From positions 1-39,033 of the forward strand of contig JAHEEN010000008.1 in assembly GCA_024640685.1 (NCBI GenBank): a stretch of DNA of 39,033 bases. The letters run 5' to 3'. Below, in pieces: positions 22,187 to 30,509 of this stretch. Position numbers and translations under genes: made by a program. Each line of letters opens with the position of its first letter. Position 1 is the first letter of the stretch. The DNA comes from Rhodospirillaceae bacterium (GTDB lineage Bacteria; Pseudomonadota; Gammaproteobacteria; Steroidobacterales; Rariloculaceae). The notes beneath the pieces are model-generated. The model saw only the letters and a list, made by a program, of their open reading frames with translations. It was not told where the DNA came from and searched no databases.

Positions 22187-24034
22187 ATGAACCTTTGCGC
22201 ACGACCGCTGTTACTGTTGGCCTTTTTACCGGCATTGGCGTTCACACAAGATTCGACGGTCAGCGGCGAGGCTGTCTACGCGCAGTACTGCGCATCGTGT
22301 CACGAGCAAACCGAGACGCGCATCGTGACGCGCGAAGCGCTCGAGCTGATGTCGCCCGAGCGAATTCTCCGCACGCTCGACTTCGGCGCGATGATGACGA
22401 TCGCCTACCCGATGCGCCGCGACGAGCGGCTCGCAGTCGCAAGCTACCTCGGCAAGGGCGAGGACGAGTCGCAGCTGCCGCCGAGCGCTTATTGCCCCGC
22501 AGAGACCGAGATGTTCGCCGACAGCGCGGCTGGCAGCTGGCGTGGCTGGAGCCCGAGTGCCGCGAACACGCGTTATCAAGATCCCCAGCGCGCCGGCATG
22601 ACGGCCGCCGACCTCGACCGCCTCGAGCTCAGGTGGGCGTTCGGTTTTCCGGGAGACGTCATCGCGTTCGCGGCATCGACGCTCGTCGACGGCACGCTGT
22701 TCGTCGGCAGCGCAGGCGGCATCGTCTTCGCGCTCGATGCGGCGTCAGGTTGCGTGCACTGGCAGTACGATGCCCGCGGCCCGGTGCGCGCCGCACCCGT
22801 TATCGCCGAAGATGGCGACACGCGCACGTTGCTGTTCAGCGATCAGAACGGCGGCGTGCACGCGATCGATGCGCAGACCGGCGCGCAGCGCTGGCGCGTG
22901 CGCGTCGAGGAGCACGAGGCGACGCGCTTGACCGGATCGTTTGCACTTGCCGACGGTGTCGTGTTCGTGCCCGCTGCGTCGTGGGAAGAGACGCGCTCGA
23001 TCAATGCCGAATACGAGTGCTGCACGTTTCGCGGCAGCATCACGGCGTTGCGTGTCACCGATGGCTCGCGCCTCTGGAAGACCTATCTGATCGACGAGCC
23101 CGTGCGCACCGGCGCGACGAGCGTCGGCACTGCAACGTACGGCCCATCCGGCGCCGGCGTGTGGTCGACGCCGACCGTCGATGCGGGACGCGGTCTGCTG
23201 TACGTCACGACGGGCGATAACTACTCGCACCCGGCCACGGCGAGCAGCGATGCGATCGTCGCGCTCGATCTCGACGACGGGCACATCGTCTGGTCGCAGC
23301 AAACGACACCGAACGACGTCTACAACTCATCCTGCGGCACGCAGGGGCCGAACTGCCCAGAGGACCGTGGCCCGGATTACGACTTCGGCGCAGCGGCACT
23401 GGTCGTGCCGATTGGCGACGGTCGCGACGTGCTCGTCGCCGGGCAGAAATCCGGCGTCGTCTACGGCCTCGATCCGGACGATGCCGGCCGCATGCTCTGG
23501 CAAACGCGTGTCGGCGAGGGCGGCGTCAACGGCGGCGTGCAGTGGGGCATGGCGAGTGACGGCGCCTACGTTTACGCATCGGTATCGGATGTCGTCCGTC
23601 CGCGCGGCCTGATGGCGCGACCGGGCGCGGTCGGCAACGCGCCGCTCGACCCCGAGCTCGGTGGCGGTTTAACCGCGTTGAGTCCCGCCGATGGCAGCCG
23701 CGTCTGGCACTCGCCGGGCCATGCGTGCACACCGCCGAAGCCCGGCTGCAGCCCGGCGCAACCCGGAGCACTGACGGCGATCGAAGGTGCCGTATTCTCC
23801 GGGTCGCTCGATGGACACCTGCGCGCGTTCGCCGCCGACGACGGTCGCCTGCTGTGGGATTTCGACACCGCGAGGGCGTATTCGACCGTTAACGGCGTCT
23901 CAGGCTCCGGCGGATCGCTGGACGGTGCGGGCCCGGTCATCGCCGGCGGCATGGTGTTCGTGAACTCAGGTTACCCGCGTTTCGGCGGCATGCCGGGCAA
24001 CGTGTTGCTCGCGTTCGGACTTGCGGCACCATAG
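22187..24034 (+). CDS. Cytochrome c-PQQ propeller dehydrogenase (polyvinyl alcohol dehydrogenase-like)
   Basis: This 615-residue protein starts with a signal peptide (LLLLAFLPALAFTQ), then a small cytochrome c domain with CASCH (Cys35, Cys38, His39). A PQQ-type propeller fills the rest, with repeats such as GIVFALDAASGCVHWQYDA, GVHAIDAQTGAQRWRVRVEE and DGHLRAFAADDGRLLWDF. The order N-terminal haem then propeller is opposite to that of the quinohemoprotein at 9284. It matches polyvinyl alcohol dehydrogenases, which also carry GPDYDFGAAALVV-like segments. The likely role is periplasmic oxidation of an alcohol or polymer with electron transfer to the fused haem. TATACT at 22147-22152 is a possible -10, with a poor -35. 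The Tat amidohydrolase follows after 30 bp. Confidence 0.8.
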   Translation: MNLCARPLLLLAFLPALAFTQDSTVSGEAVYAQYCASCHEQTETRIVTREALELMSPERILRTLDFGAMMTIAYPMRRDERLAVASYLGKGEDESQLPPSAYCPAETEMFADSAAGSWRGWSPSAANTRYQDPQRAGMTAADLDRLELRWAFGFPGDVIAFAASTLVDGTLFVGSAGGIVFALDAASGCVHWQYDARGPVRAAPVIAEDGDTRTLLFSDQNGGVHAIDAQTGAQRWRVRVEEHEATRLTGSFALADGVVFVPAASWEETRSINAEYECCTFRGSITALRVTDGSRLWKTYLIDEPVRTGATSVGTATYGPSGAGVWSTPTVDAGRGLLYVTTGDNYSHPATASSDAIVALDLDDGHIVWSQQTTPNDVYNSSCGTQGPNCPEDRGPDYDFGAAALVVPIGDGRDVLVAGQKSGVVYGLDPDDAGRMLWQTRVGEGGVNGGVQWGMASDGAYVYASVSDVVRPRGLMARPGAVGNAPLDPELGGGLTALSPADGSRVWHSPGHACTPPKPGCSPAQPGALTAIEGAVFSGSLDGHLRAFAADDGRLLWDFDTARAYSTVNGVSGSGGSLDGAGPVIAGGMVFVNSGYPRFGGMPGNVLLAFGLAAP

Positions 24035-24064
24035 CCTGACGAAAAGACAAAGGAGATACCGAGC

Positions 24065-25141
24065 ATGGCGAGTCGTAGAGCGTTTCTGAAGTCCATCGGC
24101 TGTGCGGCGGGCGGCGCGCTACTGGCCAAGCATAGCCTCGATGCCCGCGCGCAACCGCCGCGGCGCGAGATCTCGATAGGAGGCCGACGCATCACGACGG
24201 TCGACATCCATGCGCATTGCGCATTTCCGGAGCTGCGCGATGTCGTCGCCGGTACGCCGCTCGCCGATGCACCGATACCGGAGTGGCAGTTCCTGGGACC
24301 GAATCGACTCGAGCAGATGAACGAGCGCGGCATCGACATACAAGTGTTGAGCATGACGATCAGCGGCCATTGGTGGTACGCAGCCGATCGCGCGCTTGCC
24401 GAGCGCATCGTGCGCGTCGCCGACGAGGCGCTCGCGGCCTGGGTCGAGCAGCACCCGGACCGTTTCGTCGCAGTGTCGTCGGTTGCATTACCGTACCCGG
24501 AGCTCGCCGCCGAGCAGCTCGAGTACGCCGTCACCGAGCTCGGCGCGCGGGGCGCAGCCGTCGGCGGGCAGGTAGAAGGCGAGTATCCGTCGTCCGAGCG
24601 CTTCGACCCGTTCTGGGCCAAGGCCGAGGAGCTCGGCGTCCCGGTCTTCATGCATCCGGCGCTGGGCGCGCCGAATATCGTCGTCGACGGTGCGCTCGCC
24701 GGCCGCGGCGGGCTCTTCAATGTCGTCGGCGGACCGCTAGAGACGACGCTGTTTCTGACGCATATGATCGTCGACGGCACGCTCGACCGTTTTCCCGGTC
24801 TGCGCATTGTCGGCGCCCATGGCGGCGGTTATCTGCCGTCGTACCTCGGCCGCACCGAGGTCGCGTGCGCGCGTTTCGAGAACTCCGAGTGCCTGAACAC
24901 GCGCCTGCCCAGCGAGTATCTCCGCAGTCAGATCTTCGCCGACTCGATGGTGTTTTCGGAGGAAGGGCTGCGGCATCTCGTCGCCGAGATGGGCGCGACC
25001 CAGGTCGTCTACGGCACAGACATGCCGTTCCCGTGGCCCGACACGCTCGATCTGATTCTCGACTCGCCGTCGTTGAGCGATACGGATAAGGCCGCGATCG
25101 CTGGCGGTAATCTACTGCGGCTGCTCGGCATCGACGCCTGA
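24065..25141 (+). CDS. Tat-exported amidohydrolase_2 family protein (ACMSD-like)
   Basis: This 358-residue protein has a strong ribosome binding site (AAAGGAGA) and a twin-arginine signal (SRRAFLKSIGCAAGGALLA). The TIM-barrel metal site is visible in order: TVDIHAHC (HxH), VFMHPALG, IVGAHGGGYLPSY and YGTDMPFPWP (Asp). These are the marks of the ACMSD/gamma-resorcylate decarboxylase/4-oxalomesaconate hydratase group, so decarboxylation or hydrolysis of an aromatic-derived acid is possible; the exact substrate cannot be read. Export by Tat is unusual, since most members are cytoplasmic. It lies 30 bp after the PVADH-like gene and 14 bp before the AmiD-like gene, suggesting one operon. Confidence 0.8.
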   Translation: MASRRAFLKSIGCAAGGALLAKHSLDARAQPPRREISIGGRRITTVDIHAHCAFPELRDVVAGTPLADAPIPEWQFLGPNRLEQMNERGIDIQVLSMTISGHWWYAADRALAERIVRVADEALAAWVEQHPDRFVAVSSVALPYPELAAEQLEYAVTELGARGAAVGGQVEGEYPSSERFDPFWAKAEELGVPVFMHPALGAPNIVVDGALAGRGGLFNVVGGPLETTLFLTHMIVDGTLDRFPGLRIVGAHGGGYLPSYLGRTEVACARFENSECLNTRLPSEYLRSQIFADSMVFSEEGLRHLVAEMGATQVVYGTDMPFPWPDTLDLILDSPSLSDTDKAAIAGGNLLRLLGIDA

Positions 25142-25155
25142 GCCGGAGCCTCCGA

Positions 25156-26016
25156 GTGCGGCGAGCCTGCATTGCAAGCCTCGCGATGTTGGTGGCGTGC
25201 AGCCGGCTCGATGTCGTCGACGTGCCGGCCGAGGTGCAAAGCGAGCGCGTCGACCATCTCGTCATTCACTTCACCGGCGAGGACTTCGCCGAATCGCTGC
25301 GGCTGTTGTCGGAGCGGACCGCGGTACCGGTTAGCGCGCACTATCTCGTCCCCGCGCCGAACGATCCGACGTATCCGCGACGGCAACTGCAAGTGCATCG
25401 GCTTGTCCACGAGGATTTTCGCGCGTGGCACGCGGGCACGAGTTACTGGGCCGAGGCGACCGAGCTCAACGCGCGCTCGATTGGCGTCGAGATCGTCAAC
25501 GAGTCGCGCTGCACGGACGTCGTCCGCAACTTGGAGCCGAATACGCCGGAGAACCAGCGCTGCGAGTTCCGTGAATTTGCGCCCGAGCAGATCGAGCTCG
25601 TCATCGCGCTCGCGCTCGACGTGCTCGAACGCAATCCGGGCATCGATCCCGAGGACGTCGTCGGCCACGGCGACATCGCGCCCGACCGCCGCATCGATCC
25701 CGGCCCGACATTTCCGTGGCGCCTGCTATACGAGCGCGGAATTGGCGCGTGGCCCGATGACGCGACGGTCGCGAGCTACCGCGCGCGCTTCGCTGCCGCG
25801 CCGCCCGATATCGCGCTCGTGCAACGCGCGCTTGCGGCATACGGTTATCGGGTCGAGGCGACCGGCACGAACGACCCGCAGACGCGCTTTGCGCTGCGCG
25901 CGTTTCAGACGCACTTCAGGCCCGCCGATTGGTCGGGCCGGCCCGATGTCGAAACAATAGCGATTCTATATGCGCTGCTCGAAAAGTATCGGCCGAACGA
26001 TCTCGCCGATCTGTAG
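25156..26016 (+). CDS. AmiD-like N-acetylmuramoyl-L-alanine amidase lipoprotein
   Basis: This 286-residue protein begins at GTG 25156, eight bases after GGAG. The lipobox LVAC puts lipidation at Cys15. The Amidase_2 domain has zinc ligands His38 (VIHFTGEDF), His171 (VVGHGDIAP) and Asp181 (RRIDPGPTFPW), in the AmiD order. A C-terminal peptidoglycan-binding domain follows (RALAAYGYRVEATGTNDPQTRFALRAFQ). It should cut the amide between MurNAc or anhydroMurNAc and L-alanine at the inner face of the outer membrane, a cell-wall recycling role. It is convergent with the TolC-like gene, with 12 bp between. Confidence 0.9.
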   Translation: MRRACIASLAMLVACSRLDVVDVPAEVQSERVDHLVIHFTGEDFAESLRLLSERTAVPVSAHYLVPAPNDPTYPRRQLQVHRLVHEDFRAWHAGTSYWAEATELNARSIGVEIVNESRCTDVVRNLEPNTPENQRCEFREFAPEQIELVIALALDVLERNPGIDPEDVVGHGDIAPDRRIDPGPTFPWRLLYERGIGAWPDDATVASYRARFAAAPPDIALVQRALAAYGYRVEATGTNDPQTRFALRAFQTHFRPADWSGRPDVETIAILYALLEKYRPNDLADL

Positions 26017-26028
26017 CCCGCGCAGCGC

Positions 26029-27489
26029 TCAAGGCACGGCTGTTTCGTCGACGCCGAGACGCTCGAGATCCATCGTCGTCGCATCGAAGTTGATCCGCGC
26101 GATGCGGCGCTCGAGGTCCGCAGCGAGATACTGAATCCTCGCGTCGGCGGCACGTTCCTCGCGAATGTTGACGAGGAAGAAATCGCTCGCGCCGCTCTCG
26201 AAGCGTTGCTGCTCGGCATCGCGCATCGTTTCGGCCTGATCGACCTCTTGCTCGGCCAAGCGCAAGAGCTCCTCGGCGACGTCGAGAGCCAGGACGATGT
26301 CCTGCACCTCGACCTCGAGACGATCGAGCTGCAGACGCTCGCGCTGCTCCAGAATCTCGACCTCGGCATGCTCGCGCGCGATTCGTCCGCGCGCCGCGCG
26401 GCGCTGCAATGGCACCGAGAAGCTCAAGCGCATTGCCGCATCGGTCGAGTCGCGCGACGGTCCGCCCTCGGCAATCGAGCCGAGACCGTGCGACAGCTCG
26501 AAATTGAGGTCGACGCGCGGCTTCATCGAGTTCTCGGCCAATGCGATCCGGTTCTGTGCGCGCTCGATCGCCGTGCTCAGGATTGCGAGTTCCGGACGCT
26601 GCATGATGCTCGTCATCGCGCCGGGACCGGCGCCGACGGCGAGCAACTCGAACTCACCGATCGGCGCCGTTGGGGGCATTTGATCCGCAACGGGCAGCTG
26701 CGGCTCGCCGTTCTCGTCTCGGTAATAGAACGACAGCGCGAGACCGGCACTTTGAAAATCCCGCCGCGCGCTCGCTGCGAGCCGCTGACGGCGCGTGATG
26801 TTCTGTCCGTTCTCGACGAGAAAAATCTCCGCGAGCGCGCCGGAGCGAACCTGCTCTACGAGGCCGCTCTCACGCTCGAGCGCGATCGCGAGCAGCGTGT
26901 CGAAGACCTCGAGTTGACGACCAGCCGTGACCCAGCGCCAGTAAGCAGCCAGTGCCCGTTGCTGTACCCCGACGCGGGTCAGCAACAGATCGAGGCTCGC
27001 CTCGCGAATCGCGAGCCTCGCATCGGTGCGACGGAATCGACGGTCGTCGATATCCCGATCGCGCAGCAGCGAGAACAGCACGCCGACCTTGAGCTCGCCA
27101 CGGTCGTTCGTGTAGTTGGCGTCCTCGTATATCGGAAACGTTCCGTCCGACAGTCGGTAGCCGACGTACGCACTGCTGCCTAGCGGCCCGAAGTTTTGTC
27201 GCACGCCGCTATCGATGACACTGCCGTCGTAGAAACCTGCTGTGCGACTCGAGCCGTCGGCACCGAACACGAGATCGAATGCGCCCTCGGCCTCGAGCAA
27301 AGCCGCGTCGGCGCCGCGGCGCTCGGCGAGCGCCTCGAGGATCGTCGGAAAGTGCACCGCCGATGACGCGAGCACGTCCTCGGCACTGAGCATGCGCGGC
27401 ACCTGCGCCAGGCCTCTCGGCGGCAGCACGACGGCTGCTAGCAAGGCCAGCACGGCGCCGATGCGTCTGAGGTGGCGCATCGCGCTCAT
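26029..27489 (-). CDS. TolC-like outer membrane efflux protein
   Basis: This 486-residue protein has a signal peptide (GAVLALLAAVVLPPRGLAQ) and two outer-membrane-efflux repeats made of long helices. Examples are the first-half MTSIMQRPELAILSTAIERA and the late coiled stretch EELLRLAEQEVDQAETMRDAEQ. It is the trimeric outer-membrane channel of the tripartite exporter encoded upstream. Its ATG overlaps the HlyD stop (ATGA at 27486-27489), so it is the last gene of the ABC-HlyD-TolC operon. Confidence 0.85.
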   Translation of the reverse strand: MSAMRHLRRIGAVLALLAAVVLPPRGLAQVPRMLSAEDVLASSAVHFPTILEALAERRGADAALLEAEGAFDLVFGADGSSRTAGFYDGSVIDSGVRQNFGPLGSSAYVGYRLSDGTFPIYEDANYTNDRGELKVGVLFSLLRDRDIDDRRFRRTDARLAIREASLDLLLTRVGVQQRALAAYWRWVTAGRQLEVFDTLLAIALERESGLVEQVRSGALAEIFLVENGQNITRRQRLAASARRDFQSAGLALSFYYRDENGEPQLPVADQMPPTAPIGEFELLAVGAGPGAMTSIMQRPELAILSTAIERAQNRIALAENSMKPRVDLNFELSHGLGSIAEGGPSRDSTDAAMRLSFSVPLQRRAARGRIAREHAEVEILEQRERLQLDRLEVEVQDIVLALDVAEELLRLAEQEVDQAETMRDAEQQRFESGASDFFLVNIREERAADARIQYLAADLERRIARINFDATTMDLERLGVDETAVP

Positions 27490-28538
27490 TCACCGGTACC
27501 GAGCGGCTGAGTCCCCGCCGGGAAGTTCGGCGGGAAGTTGTTGAGCTGGCGCCAGATCTCGTAGCCGACCGAGACTGTCTCGAGCAAAACCCATCCGCGC
27601 ACGTTCGAGCCGAAGCGCACGAAGCCCTGATCTGGCCACGGATGCGGGTCGTCAGGATCCTCGGTCACCAACACGCGAAACCGTCCGGCCGTGCTCGCCG
27701 ACGGATCGACGGCCGCAACAATGCCGCCGAAAGTGCCGACCGCGACCGACGGCCAGCCGCTGAACTGCACGACCGGCCATCCTTCGAACTGCAATCGCAC
27801 CGTGGCGCCCGGACGGACCAGCGCGATGTCGCGGCCGTCAATGTAGAGCTCGACGGCACGCTCGGCATTGTCGGGCACGAACGTTGCGATCACGTCGCCG
27901 GCATTGACGAACGTCGCCTGATCGCCGGCGTTGACGCGCAGGATCACGCCGTCGCGCGGTGCGCGCACAGTTTGCACCGACTGCCGCGATAGATTGACCT
28001 CGACGCGATTGAGCTCGGCACGGGCCTCGGCGACACCGGCACGCAGCTCCTCGACGCGGATGCGCGCCTGCTCGTAGTCGCGGCGCGCCGCAAGTCCGCG
28101 CTCGAACAAGCCTTGCATGCGGTTCATGTCGATCTCGGCGGTCTCAGCCGCGGTCTCCGCAGCGCTGAGCTTCGCGAGCACCTGAATGCGCTCGTTCTCG
28201 AGTCGATCAATCAGGTTCGGATCGATGTCGGCGATACGAACGATTGGATCGCCGATGGCAACATGGCTGCCGTCGCGCACGAACCACTCCTGTTTGCGGC
28301 CCGACACGAGCGCGTTGATCTCCTGCACACGATCGTTCGGGTTCAACGCCGTGACTGTGCCGGTGCCGTGTGTCGTTTGCACCCATGGCGTGAATGCGAG
28401 GAACGCGCCGAGCCCGAGGAAGAGCACGAGCAGCATGTGGCTGACGACGCGCATGACGCGCGGCACACGCAGCTCGTGTAGCGCTTGAAAATGCTCACTG
28501 TGACGTTCGAGATTGCTCATGTTCGCTGCCCCGGTCAC
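27486..28538 (-). CDS. HlyD-family periplasmic adaptor subunit
   Basis: This protein of 350 residues (GTG 28538) or 344 residues (ATG 28520) has one N-terminal transmembrane helix, VVSHMLLVLFLGLGAFLAFTPWVQ. Then come the half-lipoyl domain (GTVTALNPNDRVQEINA, VSGRKQEWFVRDGSHVAIGDPI), a helical hairpin (NRMQGLFERGLAARRDYEQ) and the returning lipoyl half (VRAPRDGVILRVNAGD). The beta-barrel domain follows (RPGATVRLQFEGWPVVQ). The GTG overlaps the ABC stop in GTGA, typical of coupled type I secretion genes. It should bridge the inner-membrane ABC protein and the TolC-like channel. Confidence 0.85.
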   Translation of the reverse strand: MTGAANMSNLERHSEHFQALHELRVPRVMRVVSHMLLVLFLGLGAFLAFTPWVQTTHGTGTVTALNPNDRVQEINALVSGRKQEWFVRDGSHVAIGDPIVRIADIDPNLIDRLENERIQVLAKLSAAETAAETAEIDMNRMQGLFERGLAARRDYEQARIRVEELRAGVAEARAELNRVEVNLSRQSVQTVRAPRDGVILRVNAGDQATFVNAGDVIATFVPDNAERAVELYIDGRDIALVRPGATVRLQFEGWPVVQFSGWPSVAVGTFGGIVAAVDPSASTAGRFRVLVTEDPDDPHPWPDQGFVRFGSNVRGWVLLETVSVGYEIWRQLNNFPPNFPAGTQPLGTGE

Positions 28539-30280
28539 GTCGCTGCGAGCGCCGGCGTTGCTCGGCCGAGACGCGCACCGTCCTCTTTACAAATCTCGAG
28601 TACCGAGTCGCTAACGAGCGCGTCGAACGAGTCGAAGACGCGTTGGCGGGTGTTACCGAGATACAGGTATGCATCGAAGCCGAGCGTGCGATGGCGATCC
28701 GTGAAATAGATAACGGTGCAATTGCAGTTCGCCTGCAGCATATCGAGAGCGCGCCGCAGCTCAGCGTCGGGCATCGTGTCGAACAATTGATTCAATACGA
28801 GCACGCGTGGCTTCGCGATGATCGCTGCGGCCAGCTTGAGCTGCATCGTCTCGGAGATCGTCAACGGCCAGCCCGTCGTCGACAGCCGTGTATCGAGGCC
28901 GTCGGCGAGCCGTGCGACCGCACTGCCGAGACCGACCGCCTCGAGCACCTCGAGATCGCGCGCACCCGAGTCTTCATCGCCGCTCAAGTCCAAGTACTCA
29001 CGAATCGTCAGATCGACGATCGTCGGGCGCGCGAGATAGATAACCTTTTGCCGCAGCGTGTGCGGCTGTATGCCCATGACATCGAGGCCGCCGAGCGAGA
29101 TCAAGCCGCTCTCAGTCCTCACATGGCGCTTCAGCAGATTGATCGTATCCCGCTGTACGCCGTGCGACTCGGCAACGGCCATGACACGTTTACCGCTCGC
29201 AATACGGAAATCAAGCACGCGGTCGCCGAGCGATACATTCGTAAACGTCAGATCGGCGCTGGCGCCGACCTCGACGAGATCGCCGGTCAGCTCCTCTTGG
29301 CGAATCGCATAGAACAGCGACAGCTCGTCGATCGAACCGCAGATTTCATAGAAATAGGCCAGATAGGTGCCGAGCTGAGAGACGCCGAGTAACGCCACCG
29401 ACAGCACCAGCTCGGCAGCGACGAGCTGCCCGAGCGACAGCTCGCCTTGGATCACGAGCCAGCCCCCGAGACCGAGCAGCACGGCGCTCGCAAGCGCATA
29501 CAGAAATAGGAAGCTCAGTGTCTGGGCGAAGTGATGCCGGAAATGCCGGGCGTGCTCGTGGACGTAGTCGGCCGTGACCGCATTCGTGCGGTCGAGCGCC
29601 CTTGCGATATGCCGCTCGGACTTGAAGTAGCCGTTCGACTCGCCGAGTCCCTCGAGCCAGTTCGCAGTCGCATGCTTCTTGTGCGAGACGTTGACGGCAC
29701 TAAACATCGCGCGCTTGCCCCAGATCAACCAGATCAACCAGATCAGTCCGACGATCACGAGATTGAATACGAGGAACAGCGGGTGATACAGCGAGACGAG
29801 CACGAAGCCGACGACCGCCTGGAGCACGATCGTGAAGCCGCCGATCAATAGATTCGGCAAATTCTTCTGCACGATGACGATGTCGAAATAGCGGTTGAAC
29901 AGCGCGGACAGGCGCAAGTCTTGAAAGAACGGGTTCAGCGCATAGATCGAGCGCAATGCGATCTCCGACACCATCCGTGCGTAGAACCGTCGTTGAAACA
30001 AATCCATGACGTGAATACGCAGCGCGTTCAGCAAGCCCGACAGCAACAGCAGCACGAACAGCGAGACCGACAGCACGACGAGCGACAGCGTCAGGCCGGT
30101 GTTCGCGACCGTGTTGATCAGCATCTGCACCGAGATCGGCGTCGCCAGCGACAGCACGCTGATGCCGATGCCGTAGACGATCGCGAGCGAATAGAAATTC
30201 GTCTCCGGACCCAAGATCCGGAATATCGCGCCGATCAGCTCGCGCAAGCTCAAGTCTTTCTGCACTGTTTGCTCGGACAT
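28535..30280 (-). CDS. ABC exporter half-subunit with degenerate nucleotide-binding domain
   Basis: This 581-residue protein (ATG 30280) has an N-terminal six-helix exporter membrane domain (residues about 20-310) and a C-terminal region collinear with an ATPase domain. Every ATPase motif is altered. The Walker A site reads AESHGVQRDT with Gln376 at the lysine position. The signature region reads LTISE rather than LSGGQ. Walker B reads LVLNQLFD, with Asn497-Gln498 for Asp-Glu. The switch histidine is Asp528 (IYFTDRHR). There is no peptidase C39 domain. It heads the ABC-HlyD-TolC operon and overlaps HlyD by four bases. It can hardly hydrolyse ATP alone, so it may pair with a second ABC subunit or work another way. 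No substrate gene is obvious nearby. Confidence 0.85.
   Translation of the reverse strand: MSEQTVQKDLSLRELIGAIFRILGPETNFYSLAIVYGIGISVLSLATPISVQMLINTVANTGLTLSLVVLSVSLFVLLLLSGLLNALRIHVMDLFQRRFYARMVSEIALRSIYALNPFFQDLRLSALFNRYFDIVIVQKNLPNLLIGGFTIVLQAVVGFVLVSLYHPLFLVFNLVIVGLIWLIWLIWGKRAMFSAVNVSHKKHATANWLEGLGESNGYFKSERHIARALDRTNAVTADYVHEHARHFRHHFAQTLSFLFLYALASAVLLGLGGWLVIQGELSLGQLVAAELVLSVALLGVSQLGTYLAYFYEICGSIDELSLFYAIRQEELTGDLVEVGASADLTFTNVSLGDRVLDFRIASGKRVMAVAESHGVQRDTINLLKRHVRTESGLISLGGLDVMGIQPHTLRQKVIYLARPTIVDLTIREYLDLSGDEDSGARDLEVLEAVGLGSAVARLADGLDTRLSTTGWPLTISETMQLKLAAAIIAKPRVLVLNQLFDTMPDAELRRALDMLQANCNCTVIYFTDRHRTLGFDAYLYLGNTRQRVFDSFDALVSDSVLEICKEDGARLGRATPALAAT
29721..29745. repeat. Short tandem repeat inside the ABC gene
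   Basis: A 9-bp unit (CAGATCAAC) occurs 2.8 times in a row. On the coding strand it produces the triplet repeat LIW-LIW-LIW within a transmembrane helix of the ABC subunit. Slippage here would change helix length in steps of three residues without shifting frame. Confidence 0.8.
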
Positions 30281-30408
30281 CGTTCTTTCGCCGTTCCAAC
30301 ATGAAGCGCGGCGCTTCGGCCGCCGCTCCGAAATACATTCGTCTGGATGAATCGAGCGGATTCCGCACAGACCCCATCCGCTCGAGGCTGTAATGTGCCA
30401 GAATAGAG

Positions 30409-30427
30409 ACATCGAAATATTCGATGT
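30409..30427. promoter_or_regulatory. Perfect dyad ACATCGAA-ATA-TTCGATGT, LysR-type box
   Basis: This 8+3+8 perfect inverted repeat lies in the 229-bp gap between the divergent ABC operon (start 30280) and the LysR-type regulator gene (ATG 30510). It contains the T-N11-A core of LysR-type operators (T30412 to A30424). AT-rich sequence follows, with TATATT at 30431-30436 as a possible -10 for the regulator gene. Position and symmetry suggest the regulator binds here and controls both directions. The remaining part of the gap shows nothing else. Confidence 0.6.
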
Positions 30428-30509
30428 TTATATATTTATTCGCAGTTTTTATCGATTTTTAGAGTACCAGCGTCACGCCGGCTGCGGCCGAAGAGAGGCT
30501 CCCGCGATC

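Noticed and set aside
22102-23220. 372-codon frame overlapping the start of the haem/PQQ-propeller gene on the same strand
   Set aside because: The translation is Arg-rich and low-complexity. The overlapping frame from 22187 has signal peptide, CASCH and propeller repeats.
26206-27183. 325-codon plus-strand frame opposite the TolC-like gene
   Set aside because: It is an antisense artefact of high-GC coding sequence. The TolC-like frame has signal peptide, helical repeats and operon overlap.
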